Source: Mobilisporobacter senegalensis (GTDB lineage Bacteria; Bacillota; Clostridia; Lachnospirales; Lachnospiraceae). From it: a stretch of DNA of 64,000 bases. The stretch is from positions 61,564 through 125,563 of the forward strand of contig NZ_RJVG01000012.1 of NCBI RefSeq assembly GCF_003752155.1. The letters are read 5' to 3'. How positions within the stretch are numbered: the first letter of the stretch is position 1; each line of letters opens with the position of its first letter. Shown in pieces: positions 33,897 through 43,345 of this stretch. A program made the position numbers and the translations under genes. A model generated the notes under the pieces. It was not told the DNA's origin, searched no databases, and saw only the letters and a list, made by a program, of their open reading frames with translations.

Positions 33897-34820
33897 ATGG
33901 AGAATCTTATCTATATATTTAAAGATTATACCTTTCAGACCGTAGCCTTAGGTTCCATGATTCTGGGACTGATCAGCGGAGTCCTTGGAAGCTTTGCGGT
34001 ACTGCGTAAACAAAGTTTATTAGGTGATGGAGTATCCCATGCAGCTCTGCCGGGTGTCGTTATGGCTTTTGTACTGACAGGAAGCAAAGACACCCAGATC
34101 CTTCTGCTTGGTGCTCTCATATCCGGTTTGATGGCCACTTTATTTATCATCAGTATTGTTAAACACACACGAATTAAATTTGACAGCGCTCTGGCACTTG
34201 TAATGTCTGTATTTTTTGGATGCGGGCTGGTGCTTTTGACATATGTACAGAAAATTCCCGATTCCAATCAGGCTGGATTAAAACGTTTTATCTTTGGGCA
34301 GGCATCTACTCTTCTGAAAAAAGATGTATATTTTATGTTAATCTGCGGTGTGATACTTCTTACATTTGTAGTTTTGTTCTGGAAAGAATTTAAACTTTAT
34401 ATTTTTGATCCTGAATATGCAAAAAGCCTTGGATTTCCTACCTATAAATTAAACCTTTTATTATCTCTTATGATTGTTATGACAATTATTATAGGCTTGC
34501 AGACCGTAGGAGTCATTCTTATGAGTGCCATGCTGATTGCGCCTGCAGTTGCAGCAAGACAATGGACCAACCGACTCTGGATCATGGTAATGCTATCTGC
34601 TCTCTTCGGGGCAATATCTGGTATTGGAGGGACTGCCGCAAGTTCTCTTGCAGAAAAATTACCGACCGGACCGGCAACTGTTGTTTTTATCAGCGGTATT
34701 GTTATAGTCAGCGTACTTTTTGCACCGGGAAGAGGTATCGTACAAAAAATGATGCACAGAAAAAATTTAAAACTGTTTCTAAAAACCGAAGGAGGCGATA
34801 CAAATGTCCCCACAATTTGA
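33897..34820 (+). CDS. Mn/Fe ABC transporter permease 1
   Basis: A 307-residue ABC-3 permease with about nine membrane helices, motifs LLGDGVSHAALPGVVMAF and GVILMSAMLIAPAVAARQWT. GGAGG fixes the start at 33897; the open frame begins with GTG at 33870 inside the ATPase gene. Its end overlaps the second permease by 17 nt. Two permease genes are the TroCD/MntCD arrangement. Confidence 0.9.
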   Translation: MENLIYIFKDYTFQTVALGSMILGLISGVLGSFAVLRKQSLLGDGVSHAALPGVVMAFVLTGSKDTQILLLGALISGLMATLFIISIVKHTRIKFDSALALVMSVFFGCGLVLLTYVQKIPDSNQAGLKRFIFGQASTLLKKDVYFMLICGVILLTFVVLFWKEFKLYIFDPEYAKSLGFPTYKLNLLLSLMIVMTIIIGLQTVGVILMSAMLIAPAVAARQWTNRLWIMVMLSALFGAISGIGGTAASSLAEKLPTGPATVVFISGIVIVSVLFAPGRGIVQKMMHRKNLKLFLKTEGGDTNVPTI

Positions 34821-35922
34821 AATTCAGTTAATTGCAGTAATCGTTGCCATAGCCTGCTCATTACCCGGAGTTTTTCTGGTTCTAAGGAAAATGTCCATGA
34901 TGTCCGACTCCATTACCCATACTATACTCCTTGGAATTGTCCTTGCCTTTTTCCTGACTCATGATTTATCCTCTCCATTCCTGATTACAGGCGCAACATT
35001 AATGGGCCTTATAACAGTATGGCTTACAGAAACCCTGAACCGCACAAGACTGCTATCGGAGGATGCCTCTATTGGTATCGTATTCCCTCTTTTGTTTTCC
35101 ATAGCTATTATCCTGATTACAAGATATGCCGGGTCCGTCCATCTGGATACAGATTCCGTCCTGTTGGGAGAACTTGCATTTGCACCATTTAACCGTATGG
35201 TGATATTTGGCCATGATATTGGTGCCAAGGCAATTTATAGTGCAACGGTACTTTTGATCATTAATCTGGCTTTTATTATCATTTTTTTCAAAGAATTAAA
35301 AGTAGTGACTTTTGATCCCATGCTGGCTGCTGTTCTTGGTTTTTCCCCATCTCTCATCCACTATGGTCTGATGATGGTCGTATCCCTGACAACCGTGGGG
35401 GCTTTTGAAGCAGTCGGCTCCGTATTAGTGGTTGCCTTTATGATTGGTCCTCCTGTTACTGCCTATTTATTAACAGATGATTTGAAACGTATGCTTTTCC
35501 TTAGTGGATTAATAGGGGCAGTAAATGGTATTTCAGGATATTATCTTGCAGCAATATTTGATGTCTCCATATCTGGCAGTATGGCAGTCATGACAGGGCT
35601 TGTCTTTTTAATAGTATTTATAACGGCTCCCCGTAGAGGATTGGTCAGTTCTTTAAGAAGACGGAACAGACAAAAATTAGATTTTGGGAAAAAGACTCTT
35701 TTATTTCATTTATATAATCACGAGGGCAACGAAAATGAAATTGAAGAAGCCGGAATTCATACATTACCGATCCATTTCCATTGGGAGCAGGCTTTAATAG
35801 ATAAAATTATAAAGATCCTGTTAAAAGAAGGAAATATAACAATCGAAAATGAAGTCCTTAAACTGACAGAACAAGGACGGCTTAAGAGCCGTTCTGATTA
35901 TGAATCATTATTTTCAGAATAG
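34804..35922 (+). CDS. Mn/Fe ABC transporter permease 2 with C-terminal winged-helix-like extension
   Basis: A 372-residue ABC-3 permease (MSDSITHTILLGIVLAFF, GSVLVVAFMIGPPVTAYLL). After the last membrane helix at about residue 280 comes a soluble tail of about 85 residues, including IDKIIKILLKEGNITIENEVLKLTEQGRLKS, which looks like a winged helix similar to a DtxR C-terminal or MntC tail. Such tails are known in some Gram-positive Mn permeases. The likely role is regulation from the cytoplasm, which is inference. Confidence 0.88.
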   Translation: MSPQFEIQLIAVIVAIACSLPGVFLVLRKMSMMSDSITHTILLGIVLAFFLTHDLSSPFLITGATLMGLITVWLTETLNRTRLLSEDASIGIVFPLLFSIAIILITRYAGSVHLDTDSVLLGELAFAPFNRMVIFGHDIGAKAIYSATVLLIINLAFIIIFFKELKVVTFDPMLAAVLGFSPSLIHYGLMMVVSLTTVGAFEAVGSVLVVAFMIGPPVTAYLLTDDLKRMLFLSGLIGAVNGISGYYLAAIFDVSISGSMAVMTGLVFLIVFITAPRRGLVSSLRRRNRQKLDFGKKTLLFHLYNHEGNENEIEEAGIHTLPIHFHWEQALIDKIIKILLKEGNITIENEVLKLTEQGRLKSRSDYESLFSE

Positions 35923-35934
35923 AAATAGACTTAA

Positions 35935-35987
35935 GGAGAATAGAAAATTCCACAACATACCCTTTTCCTTGGAATTCTCTATTCTCC
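35935..35987. terminator. Hairpin between convergent permease and GGDEF genes
   Basis: GGAGAATAGA plus AATTCC pairs with GGAATT plus TCTATTCTCC around a loop of about 20 nt. It lies between convergent genes and probably terminates both, although U-tracts are weak. Confidence 0.55.
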
Positions 35988-35993
35988 ATAAGT

Positions 35994-37487
35994 TTATCGA
36001 GAATTATTCTTATACCAGAGCTTTTCCTTATACATTTGCTTATCAGCAATATCAATAATCTGTTCCAGATCGAACTCCATACCTGACCTGTAATAAAATA
36101 ATCCATGGCTTGCTGTTATCATATAAGGCATATATTCCTGTTTATTTATCCTGTGAAAGCTTGCCATAAGCCTTTTCCAGATAATTTCTGCCTCGGATAT
36201 TGTTTTATCCATAAACACTATGATGAATTCGTCTCCTCCCATTCGGAAAAACACATCATCTTCATGAATTTCTTCCTTTACCAGGCTGCAAAAGGTTTTA
36301 ATATAACTATCTCCTTCTCTGTGTCCATAAGTATCGTTTACATATTTCAAATCGTTGATATCCAAAAAGCAAAGGACGAATTCCATATCTCTGTATTTTG
36401 ATTCATTTATTAGTTCCTGTATTTTTTCCAGGCCTATTCTACGATTCATTATCCCGGTAAGTACATCTGTAGAGGCAAATTGGGAAAGTTCTTCTTCTGC
36501 CTTTCTGATTTCTGTAATATCCATGATACCGGTTAATATGCATTTTTCACCATGATAATCAATTAATTCATGGTTTGCTGTTGCCCATATACTTTTACCA
36601 TTAATGTCATATTCAACAATATGATTATAGGTACTGTCGTTCTTTTTCAGTTTCTCTGTAAGGGAATCTCTGTTTTCATCTCTCATATATAAATCAATAC
36701 TGCTCAGATCATCTGTCTCCTCTTCCCGGATTCCCATCAGGCTGTATGCCCTCTCACTGGCTTTTATAAGCTTACCATCCTCAAACCTTGTAATAAAGAC
36801 AGGAAATGGATTTACATAAAACAGTTTTTTAAAGTTTTCTTCACTTTCTTTTAGCTTTCTTTTATATATAAAATCATTCATTCGAAATTTATAAAAAGAA
36901 ATGGAAAGTATTAATGCTACTCCTATCATTGCCGTTGAATTTATCTGCTTTGTACTAAGCATGTTTATGTCTTTACATAATATCCCTATCCCCCTTAGGA
37001 AAATCATATGGTTTGCTGCCAGAGTACATAACATGAACCATGGTTTTAATGTAAATCCTATTGCAGCAATTAAGGATAAAATAATATATGAATTGATATT
37101 TCCGGTAAACCGCTGGCTGTTAACAGAAGAAATCACTCCTACCAACACATATAGAAATACATATATTTTAGGAATAGTTGTTATTACTTTATAATTCTTT
37201 TTGTTATCTTCTCTGATAATCCTTTTATAAAACAGCAGAAATAGAATGGATGCGGCTACACTTATCATATGTGCTGTAATCAGTGTCTTTGTATAAACCT
37301 TATCTGCTCCATTTCTCACTGCCATGTAATCAAAATACATAAAATAGAATGCCATAACAATAGTAGCCATAGAGATAATCCTGATTCTGCCTAACACAAG
37401 TAAACTATTATATTTTTCAAAGTCCAGTTTATTTTGATCATTATATTTTATTGCTAAAAGCTTCAAGCCTTCCCTTATCCATTCCAT
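35994..37487 (-). CDS. Membrane-bound PAS-GGDEF diguanylate cyclase
   Basis: A protein of about 497 residues with five to six membrane helices (residues 30-215), a PAS domain (KKLFYVNPFPVFITRFEDGKLIKASERAYSLMG onward to about 345), and a GGDEF domain (ASTDVLTGIMNRRIGLEK, LDINDLKYVNDTYGHREGD, FRMGGDEFIIVFMDK). The intact GGDEF implies c-di-GMP synthesis; no RxxD inhibitory site is seen. GAGGAA best fits the ATG at 37487; the frame reaches TTG 37511. It sits near a chemoreceptor gene, so both may respond to environmental signals. Confidence 0.88.
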   Translation of the reverse strand: MEWIREGLKLLAIKYNDQNKLDFEKYNSLLVLGRIRIISMATIVMAFYFMYFDYMAVRNGADKVYTKTLITAHMISVAASILFLLFYKRIIREDNKKNYKVITTIPKIYVFLYVLVGVISSVNSQRFTGNINSYIILSLIAAIGFTLKPWFMLCTLAANHMIFLRGIGILCKDINMLSTKQINSTAMIGVALILSISFYKFRMNDFIYKRKLKESEENFKKLFYVNPFPVFITRFEDGKLIKASERAYSLMGIREEETDDLSSIDLYMRDENRDSLTEKLKKNDSTYNHIVEYDINGKSIWATANHELIDYHGEKCILTGIMDITEIRKAEEELSQFASTDVLTGIMNRRIGLEKIQELINESKYRDMEFVLCFLDINDLKYVNDTYGHREGDSYIKTFCSLVKEEIHEDDVFFRMGGDEFIIVFMDKTISEAEIIWKRLMASFHRINKQEYMPYMITASHGLFYYRSGMEFDLEQIIDIADKQMYKEKLWYKNNSR

Positions 37488-37690
37488 ACAATTCATTTCC
37501 TCTAACAACAATTATCCCAGCATGTAATATAAGTCTTTTCATCCATGATAAAACAAATATATATGTCATACTCTCACTCAAGATACTTTTTTATTCACTA
37601 AACTATTACTCCGGATACTACTTTGATTTATTCACTTATGATTATAACAAACAATTCCATTTTTGTCTTTGCTTTATAAAAAAACATAAT

Positions 37691-37735
37691 AAAGGGTCAT
37701 TGCAACAATCATTTGTCATGCAATAACCCTTTTAA
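37691..37735 (-). terminator. Terminator after the chemoreceptor gene
   Basis: AAAGGGTTATTGCA pairs with TGCAATGACCCTTT on the minus strand around a loop of about 14 nt. ATTATGTTTTTTT follows. Confidence 0.75.
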
Positions 37736-37772
37736 TACATTTACAGATACATTCAACACTCTGATATAATAT

Positions 37773-39827
37773 CTAAATATTAAATTTCTTTACCATACCA
37801 TCCAAATCATCTGATATTTCTTTTTCCTTGTCAATCAACTGGGCTATATTATTCGCCAGCCCATAAACTACATCCACATTATTAAGTATTTCACCACTGT
37901 TTAACGCCGTATTTTGAGAGGAGATTGCAATATCCTGAATTGCCCCTGAAACCTCTCCTATGATCTTGTCAATGCTGTTTGTCATATCCGCAATTTTACT
38001 TACCGTGGACTGTATATCTTTTGCATCCTGTCCGTACTGGTTTGCTACCCGGACAAAATTCTTATAATCCGGAGTCACCCTGTCTTTAATAAAGAATAGT
38101 AACTGGTTGGAGTTATTTGTAATATTTTGAAAAGCTTCCAGTACTTTGGTATTGGTCTGCTTAATCTCCTGTATAGCAGAAGTGGTCTGGAATGCAAGGC
38201 TTCCTATTTCTTTTGCAACAACTGCAAATCCTTTTCCATGTTCTCCTGCTCTGGCTGCTTCAATGGAAGCATTTAAAGATAATAAATTAACCTGCTCTGC
38301 GATCTGTGAAATTACTTCTGCCATAGTATCAATGGATTCTACAATCTTTGCGTCTTCCATACTTTTTCTCAATAGTACTTCATTTGAAGCAGCTAGATTT
38401 GTAGCCTCTTTAAAGGATATTTCACTTATTTTTTCAACCTCTTCTGCCCTTTCCTTAATTCCCAGCGCCATTTCATAACTCTTATTGGTTTCCTGGCTTA
38501 GAATATTGATTGAGGAATTCACTTCCTCTACCGATGCATTTAATTCTTCTGTTGTTGCACTGGAACTCATCATAGATTCATTAATGCCATTAATTGCAGT
38601 TTTAATCTTTGCAAAATTGGTAGTCAGCTGTTCTGAAGTTTCTGTCAGTTCTTCCCCTGATTGAATAATTTTCTTAGAATCTGCAGATATGGATTTTATA
38701 ACAGTTCTATTCTCCTCCAGCATCTTATTTAAGGAATTCCCCAACTGCCCAAGCTCATCTTTTGATTTGATGTTAATTTCTGCTGTGGTAAAGTCTCCAT
38801 TGGATAAATTCAGGGCAAATTGATTTGCCTTATTTATACCTTTTGTAAGGTTTCTAACCAGTAAAATAATAACTGCTGCTGACAAGAGGAGAGCAATGCC
38901 GGATATTATCATCAGTCTGACAAACAGGTTGTTAACCGGTCTGTCAACTTCTTCTTTTGGTATCTGTATTAACACTTTCCATCCTAAATCTTCAACACTG
39001 CTGTAATAAACTTCATATTCCTGATTTCCTTCCGTAAAATGCCCTTCTCCTTTATCATTATTCAGGATTTCACTGCCAAGGGCTGCTATAGATTTATTCC
39101 CACTATCCGTAATCTTTTCTGCTAATACCTTCGCAGAATCTTCATTAGTGATATAAAATCCATCTTTCGTAAGCAATGTTGCCCTGCCCTTATCACCTAC
39201 TTTAATATTGTTGATTAAATCCTGTATTAGAGTTATTTCAGTATCAATCGTTATAACACCAATAAATTTATCATTTGCGTCATACATTGGTGCAGTACAG
39301 GAGGACATGGTAGCTTTTAAAGTTTCATCATAATAAAGAGTAGAAAATACCGGCTCCCTGGAATCTGTCATAGCATTTTTATACCAGTCATAAGAAAAAT
39401 AATCATACTCTGCATTACTGTAATCATACGTAGTAACAGCTTTGTCCCCTTCTTTATATACATACGGCCCCACATATTTTTCATTTGAATCATATACGTA
39501 AGGCTCAAACCAAATACCACTTCCAAGTACCAGGTCACTATCAAATATCATGCTCTCTAACATTTTTTCATATTGATCAAGTTTCGTTGTACTATAGGTG
39601 TTTTCCACACTTTTGGCAATCTGGGAGGCCATGGTATCAATTTTTTGAAGCTTTAATTGGATACTATTTATCTGTGCATTTAATTCAGAATCCATATTTT
39701 CGCTGATTTGATTCTGAATAATTGCTCTACTGCTCCAATAACTGACAAAGGATAAGGTAATCATTGATAAAATAATAACAGATAATAAAATTACTAGCAT
39801 CTTAGTACTAATTTTTTTAAATATCAT
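37773..39827 (-). CDS. Methyl-accepting chemotaxis protein with dCache domain
   Basis: A 684-residue chemoreceptor: membrane helix about 10-32, double-Cache ligand domain about 40-275 ([38 protein letters not shown]), second helix about 285-307, HAMP about 308-360, and a signalling domain with the hairpin tip [35 protein letters not shown]. Type dCache_1 sensors bind small organic ligands; the ligand is not predictable. No CheW-docking pentapeptide at the C-terminus. GGGAGG ribosome binding site; own promoter and terminator. Confidence 0.93.
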   Translation of the reverse strand: MIFKKISTKMLVILLSVIILSMITLSFVSYWSSRAIIQNQISENMDSELNAQINSIQLKLQKIDTMASQIAKSVENTYSTTKLDQYEKMLESMIFDSDLVLGSGIWFEPYVYDSNEKYVGPYVYKEGDKAVTTYDYSNAEYDYFSYDWYKNAMTDSREPVFSTLYYDETLKATMSSCTAPMYDANDKFIGVITIDTEITLIQDLINNIKVGDKGRATLLTKDGFYITNEDSAKVLAEKITDSGNKSIAALGSEILNNDKGEGHFTEGNQEYEVYYSSVEDLGWKVLIQIPKEEVDRPVNNLFVRLMIISGIALLLSAAVIILLVRNLTKGINKANQFALNLSNGDFTTAEINIKSKDELGQLGNSLNKMLEENRTVIKSISADSKKIIQSGEELTETSEQLTTNFAKIKTAINGINESMMSSSATTEELNASVEEVNSSINILSQETNKSYEMALGIKERAEEVEKISEISFKEATNLAASNEVLLRKSMEDAKIVESIDTMAEVISQIAEQVNLLSLNASIEAARAGEHGKGFAVVAKEIGSLAFQTTSAIQEIKQTNTKVLEAFQNITNNSNQLLFFIKDRVTPDYKNFVRVANQYGQDAKDIQSTVSKIADMTNSIDKIIGEVSGAIQDIAISSQNTALNSGEILNNVDVVYGLANNIAQLIDKEKEISDDLDGMVKKFNI

Positions 39828-39908
39828 ACATTTTCCTCCCTTTCTGATTTCTGCATAAAGCAGAATTTTTGTCTCATTGTGTCTAATTATGACTATTATG
39901 TTAAGAAA

Positions 39909-39937
39909 ATTATACTATAAATATTACTTATTGTCAC
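39909..39937 (-). promoter_or_regulatory. Vegetative-type promoter of the chemoreceptor gene
   Basis: On the minus strand GTGACA (39932-39937), a 17-bp spacer and TATAAT (39909-39914) lie about 80 nt upstream of the start. No SigD-type promoter was recognised, so the receptor appears expressed from a housekeeping promoter. Confidence 0.55.
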
Positions 39938-39980
39938 TTAGAGAAATGTTAAGTTTATGAAAAGTTGATACCAGAATCAT

Positions 39981-40027
39981 AAAAAAAGTATTGCCGCCTA
40001 TATTTCTATAATGGCAATACTTTTTGT
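39981..40027 (-). terminator. Terminator after the zinc-ribbon-like gene
   Basis: AAAAAGTATTGCC pairs with GGCAATACTTTTT, and on the minus strand seven T follow, downstream of the stop at 40076. Confidence 0.8.
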
Positions 40028-40075
40028 CACCATAATCCTGTAAGAATACATATTTCTTATACCTGATCATATATC

Positions 40076-40318
40076 TTAATTGCCTAGTATTCCGTTAAGA
40101 AAGGTGTTGGGATACTGGGTTCCGCATCGATTACATTCAATATATTCACGGCTATATTTATTCTCACGTTTATCATACTCATATGATAGAAATACTTCTG
40201 AATTTTTTAACCCCGGCTCATCTATATCAATTTTATATGAGTAAACAAAATTTACTTCATGACGTAAAGTCATATCACTACTATTGCAAATTGGGCATAT
40301 AAATTTATTTTCTTTCAT
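40076..40318 (-). CDS. Small zinc-ribbon-like protein, 80 aa
   Basis: An 80-residue protein with CPIC at residues 8-11 and CNRC near residues 62-65, a four-cysteine pattern of a zinc ribbon, separated by a polar beta-rich region. An AGGAGAAA ribosome binding site and a downstream terminator support a real gene. Function unknown; a nucleic-acid or protein-binding role would be inference. Confidence 0.65.
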   Translation of the reverse strand: MKENKFICPICNSSDMTLRHEVNFVYSYKIDIDEPGLKNSEVFLSYEYDKRENKYSREYIECNRCGTQYPNTFLNGILGN

Positions 40319-40502
40319 ATTATTTCATTTCTCCTTAATAGGTCTTCACAATCTGCTTTTTTTAATAATAGAAATATCATGATATTTACATTTTACTCAA
40401 AACCCAACAAAATATACAAATTTGCTTTTATGAATTGCATTTGATATCATATCATTTGTAACAATATTAAAAATACAAAAAATATGGAGGTACAGTCACA
40501 TA

Positions 40503-41552
40503 ATGGATAATCAGGAACCAAAACATCAACGGCGTATTCGATATAAAGGTACTCATCCAAAAGCTTTTCATGAAAAATATAAAGAATTGCAGCCAGAAAA
40601 ATATGCCGATGCCGTGGCAAAGGTGATTCAAAAAGGCAGTACGCCTGCTGGTATGCATCGCTCTATCTGCGTAAATGAAATACTGGAAATCCTCCAGATT
40701 ACTCCCGGGCAAACTGGATTAGATGCAACATTAGGTTATGGCGGGCACACTTTAGAGATTCTTAAATGTTTAGACTCAAAAGGACACCTGTATTCACTGG
40801 ATGTAGATCCAATTGAATTACCACGTACCAGGGAGCGTTTAGAGCACTTAGGATACGGTCCTGAAATTTTAACAATCAAGCAAATGAATTTTTCCCAAAT
40901 AGATCAGGTCGCTTTAGAAACAGGGCCACTTAATTTCATTTTGGCAGATTTAGGTGTATCTTCCATGCAGATTGACAATCCTGAACGTGGATTTACCTAT
41001 AAGAGCGAAGGACCATTAGACTTGCGGTTGAATCCGGATAGAGGGATATCCGCAGCACAGCGTTTAAAAACTATTTCTCAGGAGGAATTACAGGGTATGC
41101 TGCTTGAAAATGCAGATGAACCATATTCTGCTGAAATCTCCCGTGCCATTATCTTAGAATTCAAAAAAGGAAACGATATAGTAACAACAACAAAGCTTCA
41201 GCAAGTTATCACAGATGCCCTTAAATTCATTCCACAAGGAGATAGAAACGATGCCATTAAAAAGTCCTGTCAGCGATGCTTTCAGGCACTGCGGATTGAT
41301 GTGAATAATGAATTTGAAGTATTGTATGATTTTTTAGAGAAGCTTCCAGCCACCTTAGCTTCGGGCGGGCGCGTTGCTATCCTTACTTTTCATTCAGGAG
41401 AAGATCGTCTTGTTAAAAAATCATTTAAGCATTTTTACCGGGAAGGAATCTATAGGGAAATAGCTCCCGAACCTATCCGCCCATCCCCATCCGAATGTAA
41501 TTCCAATAGTCGTGCCCGCTGCGCAAAATTACGTTGGGCTATAAAATCTTGA
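40503..41552 (+). CDS. RsmH/MraW-like methyltransferase paralogue
   Basis: A 349-residue SAM-dependent methyltransferase of the MraW family. Motif I is DATLGYGGHTLEILK near residue 75, then SLDVDPIE, FILADLGVSSMQID, the P-loop-like ERGFTYKSEGPLDLRLN, FQALRIDVNNE and ILTFHSGEDRLVKKSF. These blocks correspond to 16S rRNA m4C1402 methyltransferase. Differences: an N-terminal extension of about 50 residues, HRSICVNEIL in place of the usual HxPVLLxEVL, and no division/cell-wall genes nearby. It is therefore probably a second copy with a possibly different RNA target. Confidence 0.85.
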   Translation: MDNQEPKHQRRIRYKGTHPKAFHEKYKELQPEKYADAVAKVIQKGSTPAGMHRSICVNEILEILQITPGQTGLDATLGYGGHTLEILKCLDSKGHLYSLDVDPIELPRTRERLEHLGYGPEILTIKQMNFSQIDQVALETGPLNFILADLGVSSMQIDNPERGFTYKSEGPLDLRLNPDRGISAAQRLKTISQEELQGMLLENADEPYSAEISRAIILEFKKGNDIVTTTKLQQVITDALKFIPQGDRNDAIKKSCQRCFQALRIDVNNEFEVLYDFLEKLPATLASGGRVAILTFHSGEDRLVKKSFKHFYREGIYREIAPEPIRPSPSECNSNSRARCAKLRWAIKS

Positions 41553-41587
41553 TTTTTCATATGGAACAGTAATTCCTATAATATAAA

Positions 41588-41622
41588 AACAGTGGAAGGA
41601 TTCTATGTTCTCCTTCCACTGT
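41588..41622. terminator. Bidirectional terminator
   Basis: AACAGTGGAAGGA pairs with TCCTTCCACTGTT. On the minus strand TTTTTAT follows, so it mainly serves the metallopeptidase gene and may also end the methyltransferase mRNA. Confidence 0.8.
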
Positions 41623-41664
41623 TCTGTCAGTTAGTATTTCATCGATTCGTTCCTATTAACTAAT

Positions 41665-42963
41665 TTATTGAAGTGATTGCTGATACTGATTCCACAATGC
41701 CTGAACGCCTTCACCTGTAATATTTCTGCAGGCTGTATCCCAGCTCCAGGTTGAATAGTCCGAGGCTGTTCTATTAAGTTCAATTGCAAAAGTAGGTTTT
41801 TTATTATTTACAATCCATTCAATAAAGAATCCTGTCGTATTATATCCATCCGTCCAGTGTCCGCCCTTCCTAGGATACCTTTCAGGTGTAAAGCCCCTGG
41901 TAACATTTCTTACATAATCTGCGGTTCCTTCAATAAACCCAAAAAAATCAGTTCCCGGTTGGTAAGTTCCACAGTTCTTAGGAGCATATTGATAGCCATG
42001 AGTTCCTTCATGAGCCAATATGCCTGAGACCTCTTTTAACAGAAGTTCATTATTATTGCCATTACGATGATAGAAGTCTGCAATATACTGTGCACTGATA
42101 CCTATGTAAATCTCAGGTGCATCACCATATTTCCATGCAACACCAGGACTGTTTTCTAAGAGTAAATTAAGCTTTGTAAAATTATTTCTCGCTTCACTAT
42201 TATTATTATAAAGCTTTTTACAGATATCCAGGCAAGTATCTTTCATCATCTGCTCTACATTAGGAATTGCAGTTCTGAAGATATTTGAACCTTCGTGCCC
42301 CTTTGCATTGTCTATGAATACCACAGTCGGAGCCTGAAAATTACTCCAATCTCCAACAGGCGTAGAACTGGTTTTAATCCTGACAGATGACATCTTATCA
42401 TTGCAATCATTCCCTACAAAAGTCGAGCTTGCAGTAAATGTCCATTTTGTACCATTAAAATTATTATTCTCATAGACTTCTACAGTCCAGCCATTGGGGA
42501 TTCTTATTGAAGACACCCAATCATTTGGGATTCCCGCTGCATTTAATTGTTCCAATCTATAGTCCCCCGGTTGTAATGCTATTGAGTCTCCACGATAATC
42601 CCTGTCACGATAGAATACTGCTGCCAGAATCTTAACCGATGACATCTTATCGTTGCAGTCATTTCCTACAAAACTTGAACTTTGGGTAAATGTCCATTTT
42701 CTCCCTTCAAAATTATCATGTTCATAAACTTCTACAAGATACCCATTAGGTACTGTCAGTGAAGACATAATGTCATTTGGAAATCCTGCTGCGCTTAACT
42801 GGGCTGCTGTGTAATTTCCTACATTCAGTGCCACAGATATCCCCGTATTATTAGAGTCCTTATAAAAAGTAACTACACTTTCTGCTGCCTGCACATTCAC
42901 TTTAGTCAGGCCCATAAAGAATAATGCCATAACTAAAAACACACTAAAAAACCTCTTTTTCAT
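41665..42963 (-). CDS. Secreted BSP-family metallopeptidase with two crystallin-like domains
   Basis: A 432-residue exported protein: signal peptide ending about VNVQAAES, then two tandem beta/gamma-crystallin-like domains of about 85 residues (FYKDSNNTGISVALNVGNY and FYRDRDYRGDSIALQPGDY; both end FVGNDCNDKMSSV). From about residue 215 a basic-secretory-protein peptidase domain follows, with zinc motif LAHEGTHGYQY (HExxH) and FIEGTADYVR as a third-ligand region. GGAGG gives the ATG at 42963; the frame reaches TTG 42978. Probably digests extracellular protein. Crystallin domains may bind calcium or cell-wall material (inference). Confidence 0.88.
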   Translation of the reverse strand: MKKRFFSVFLVMALFFMGLTKVNVQAAESVVTFYKDSNNTGISVALNVGNYTAAQLSAAGFPNDIMSSLTVPNGYLVEVYEHDNFEGRKWTFTQSSSFVGNDCNDKMSSVKILAAVFYRDRDYRGDSIALQPGDYRLEQLNAAGIPNDWVSSIRIPNGWTVEVYENNNFNGTKWTFTASSTFVGNDCNDKMSSVRIKTSSTPVGDWSNFQAPTVVFIDNAKGHEGSNIFRTAIPNVEQMMKDTCLDICKKLYNNNSEARNNFTKLNLLLENSPGVAWKYGDAPEIYIGISAQYIADFYHRNGNNNELLLKEVSGILAHEGTHGYQYAPKNCGTYQPGTDFFGFIEGTADYVRNVTRGFTPERYPRKGGHWTDGYNTTGFFIEWIVNNKKPTFAIELNRTASDYSTWSWDTACRNITGEGVQALWNQYQQSLQ

Positions 42964-43222
42964 ACATCTTACCTCCAATTTTTACTTTTTGATATAGCTG
43001 ATTTCTGGCTTTTGCCAGGCAGGTTATTACTTAATTATACCTCCTTTCTTGTCAGTGACTGCTTATCTTATATAAATTTCCCACTGTTAATAAGTGAACC
43101 ATGTAATTCACTAATTCATTCCCTTATATATGACAAATTGTAACATGATGCATACTTATTTTATTAAAATTTTCTTGTATCCTCTATCATATATCTATAC
43201 ATTCCTAGAAATATACAATACC
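42964..43222. other. Gene-free region upstream of the metallopeptidase gene
   Basis: Together with 43223-43345 this makes a 382-base gap. It should hold the peptidase promoter. I found no convincing -35/-10 pair, open frame or repeat in it apart from the terminator listed next. Confidence 0.35.
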
Positions 43223-43265
43223 AAAAAGAGCAGGATCCATTTAAATTGGTCCTGCTCTTTCTTTA
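43223..43265 (-). terminator. Terminator of the ABC-F/vat operon
   Basis: AAAGAGCAGGA pairs with TCCTGCTCTTT, and TTTTTGG follows on the minus strand, 81 nt after the methyltransferase stop codon. Confidence 0.85.
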
Positions 43266-43345
43266 TTCTTAATTATTTGACTTATTCCTTACATGTGTTT
43301 TTATTGTAGATAAAAACATTGACTCTCATTTACAGAGATTAATCA

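Noticed and set aside
40467..40712. 81-codon minus-strand frame opposite the RsmH-like gene start
   Set aside because: The plus-strand frame carries clear methyltransferase motifs and an AGGAGG-type site. This frame has neither.
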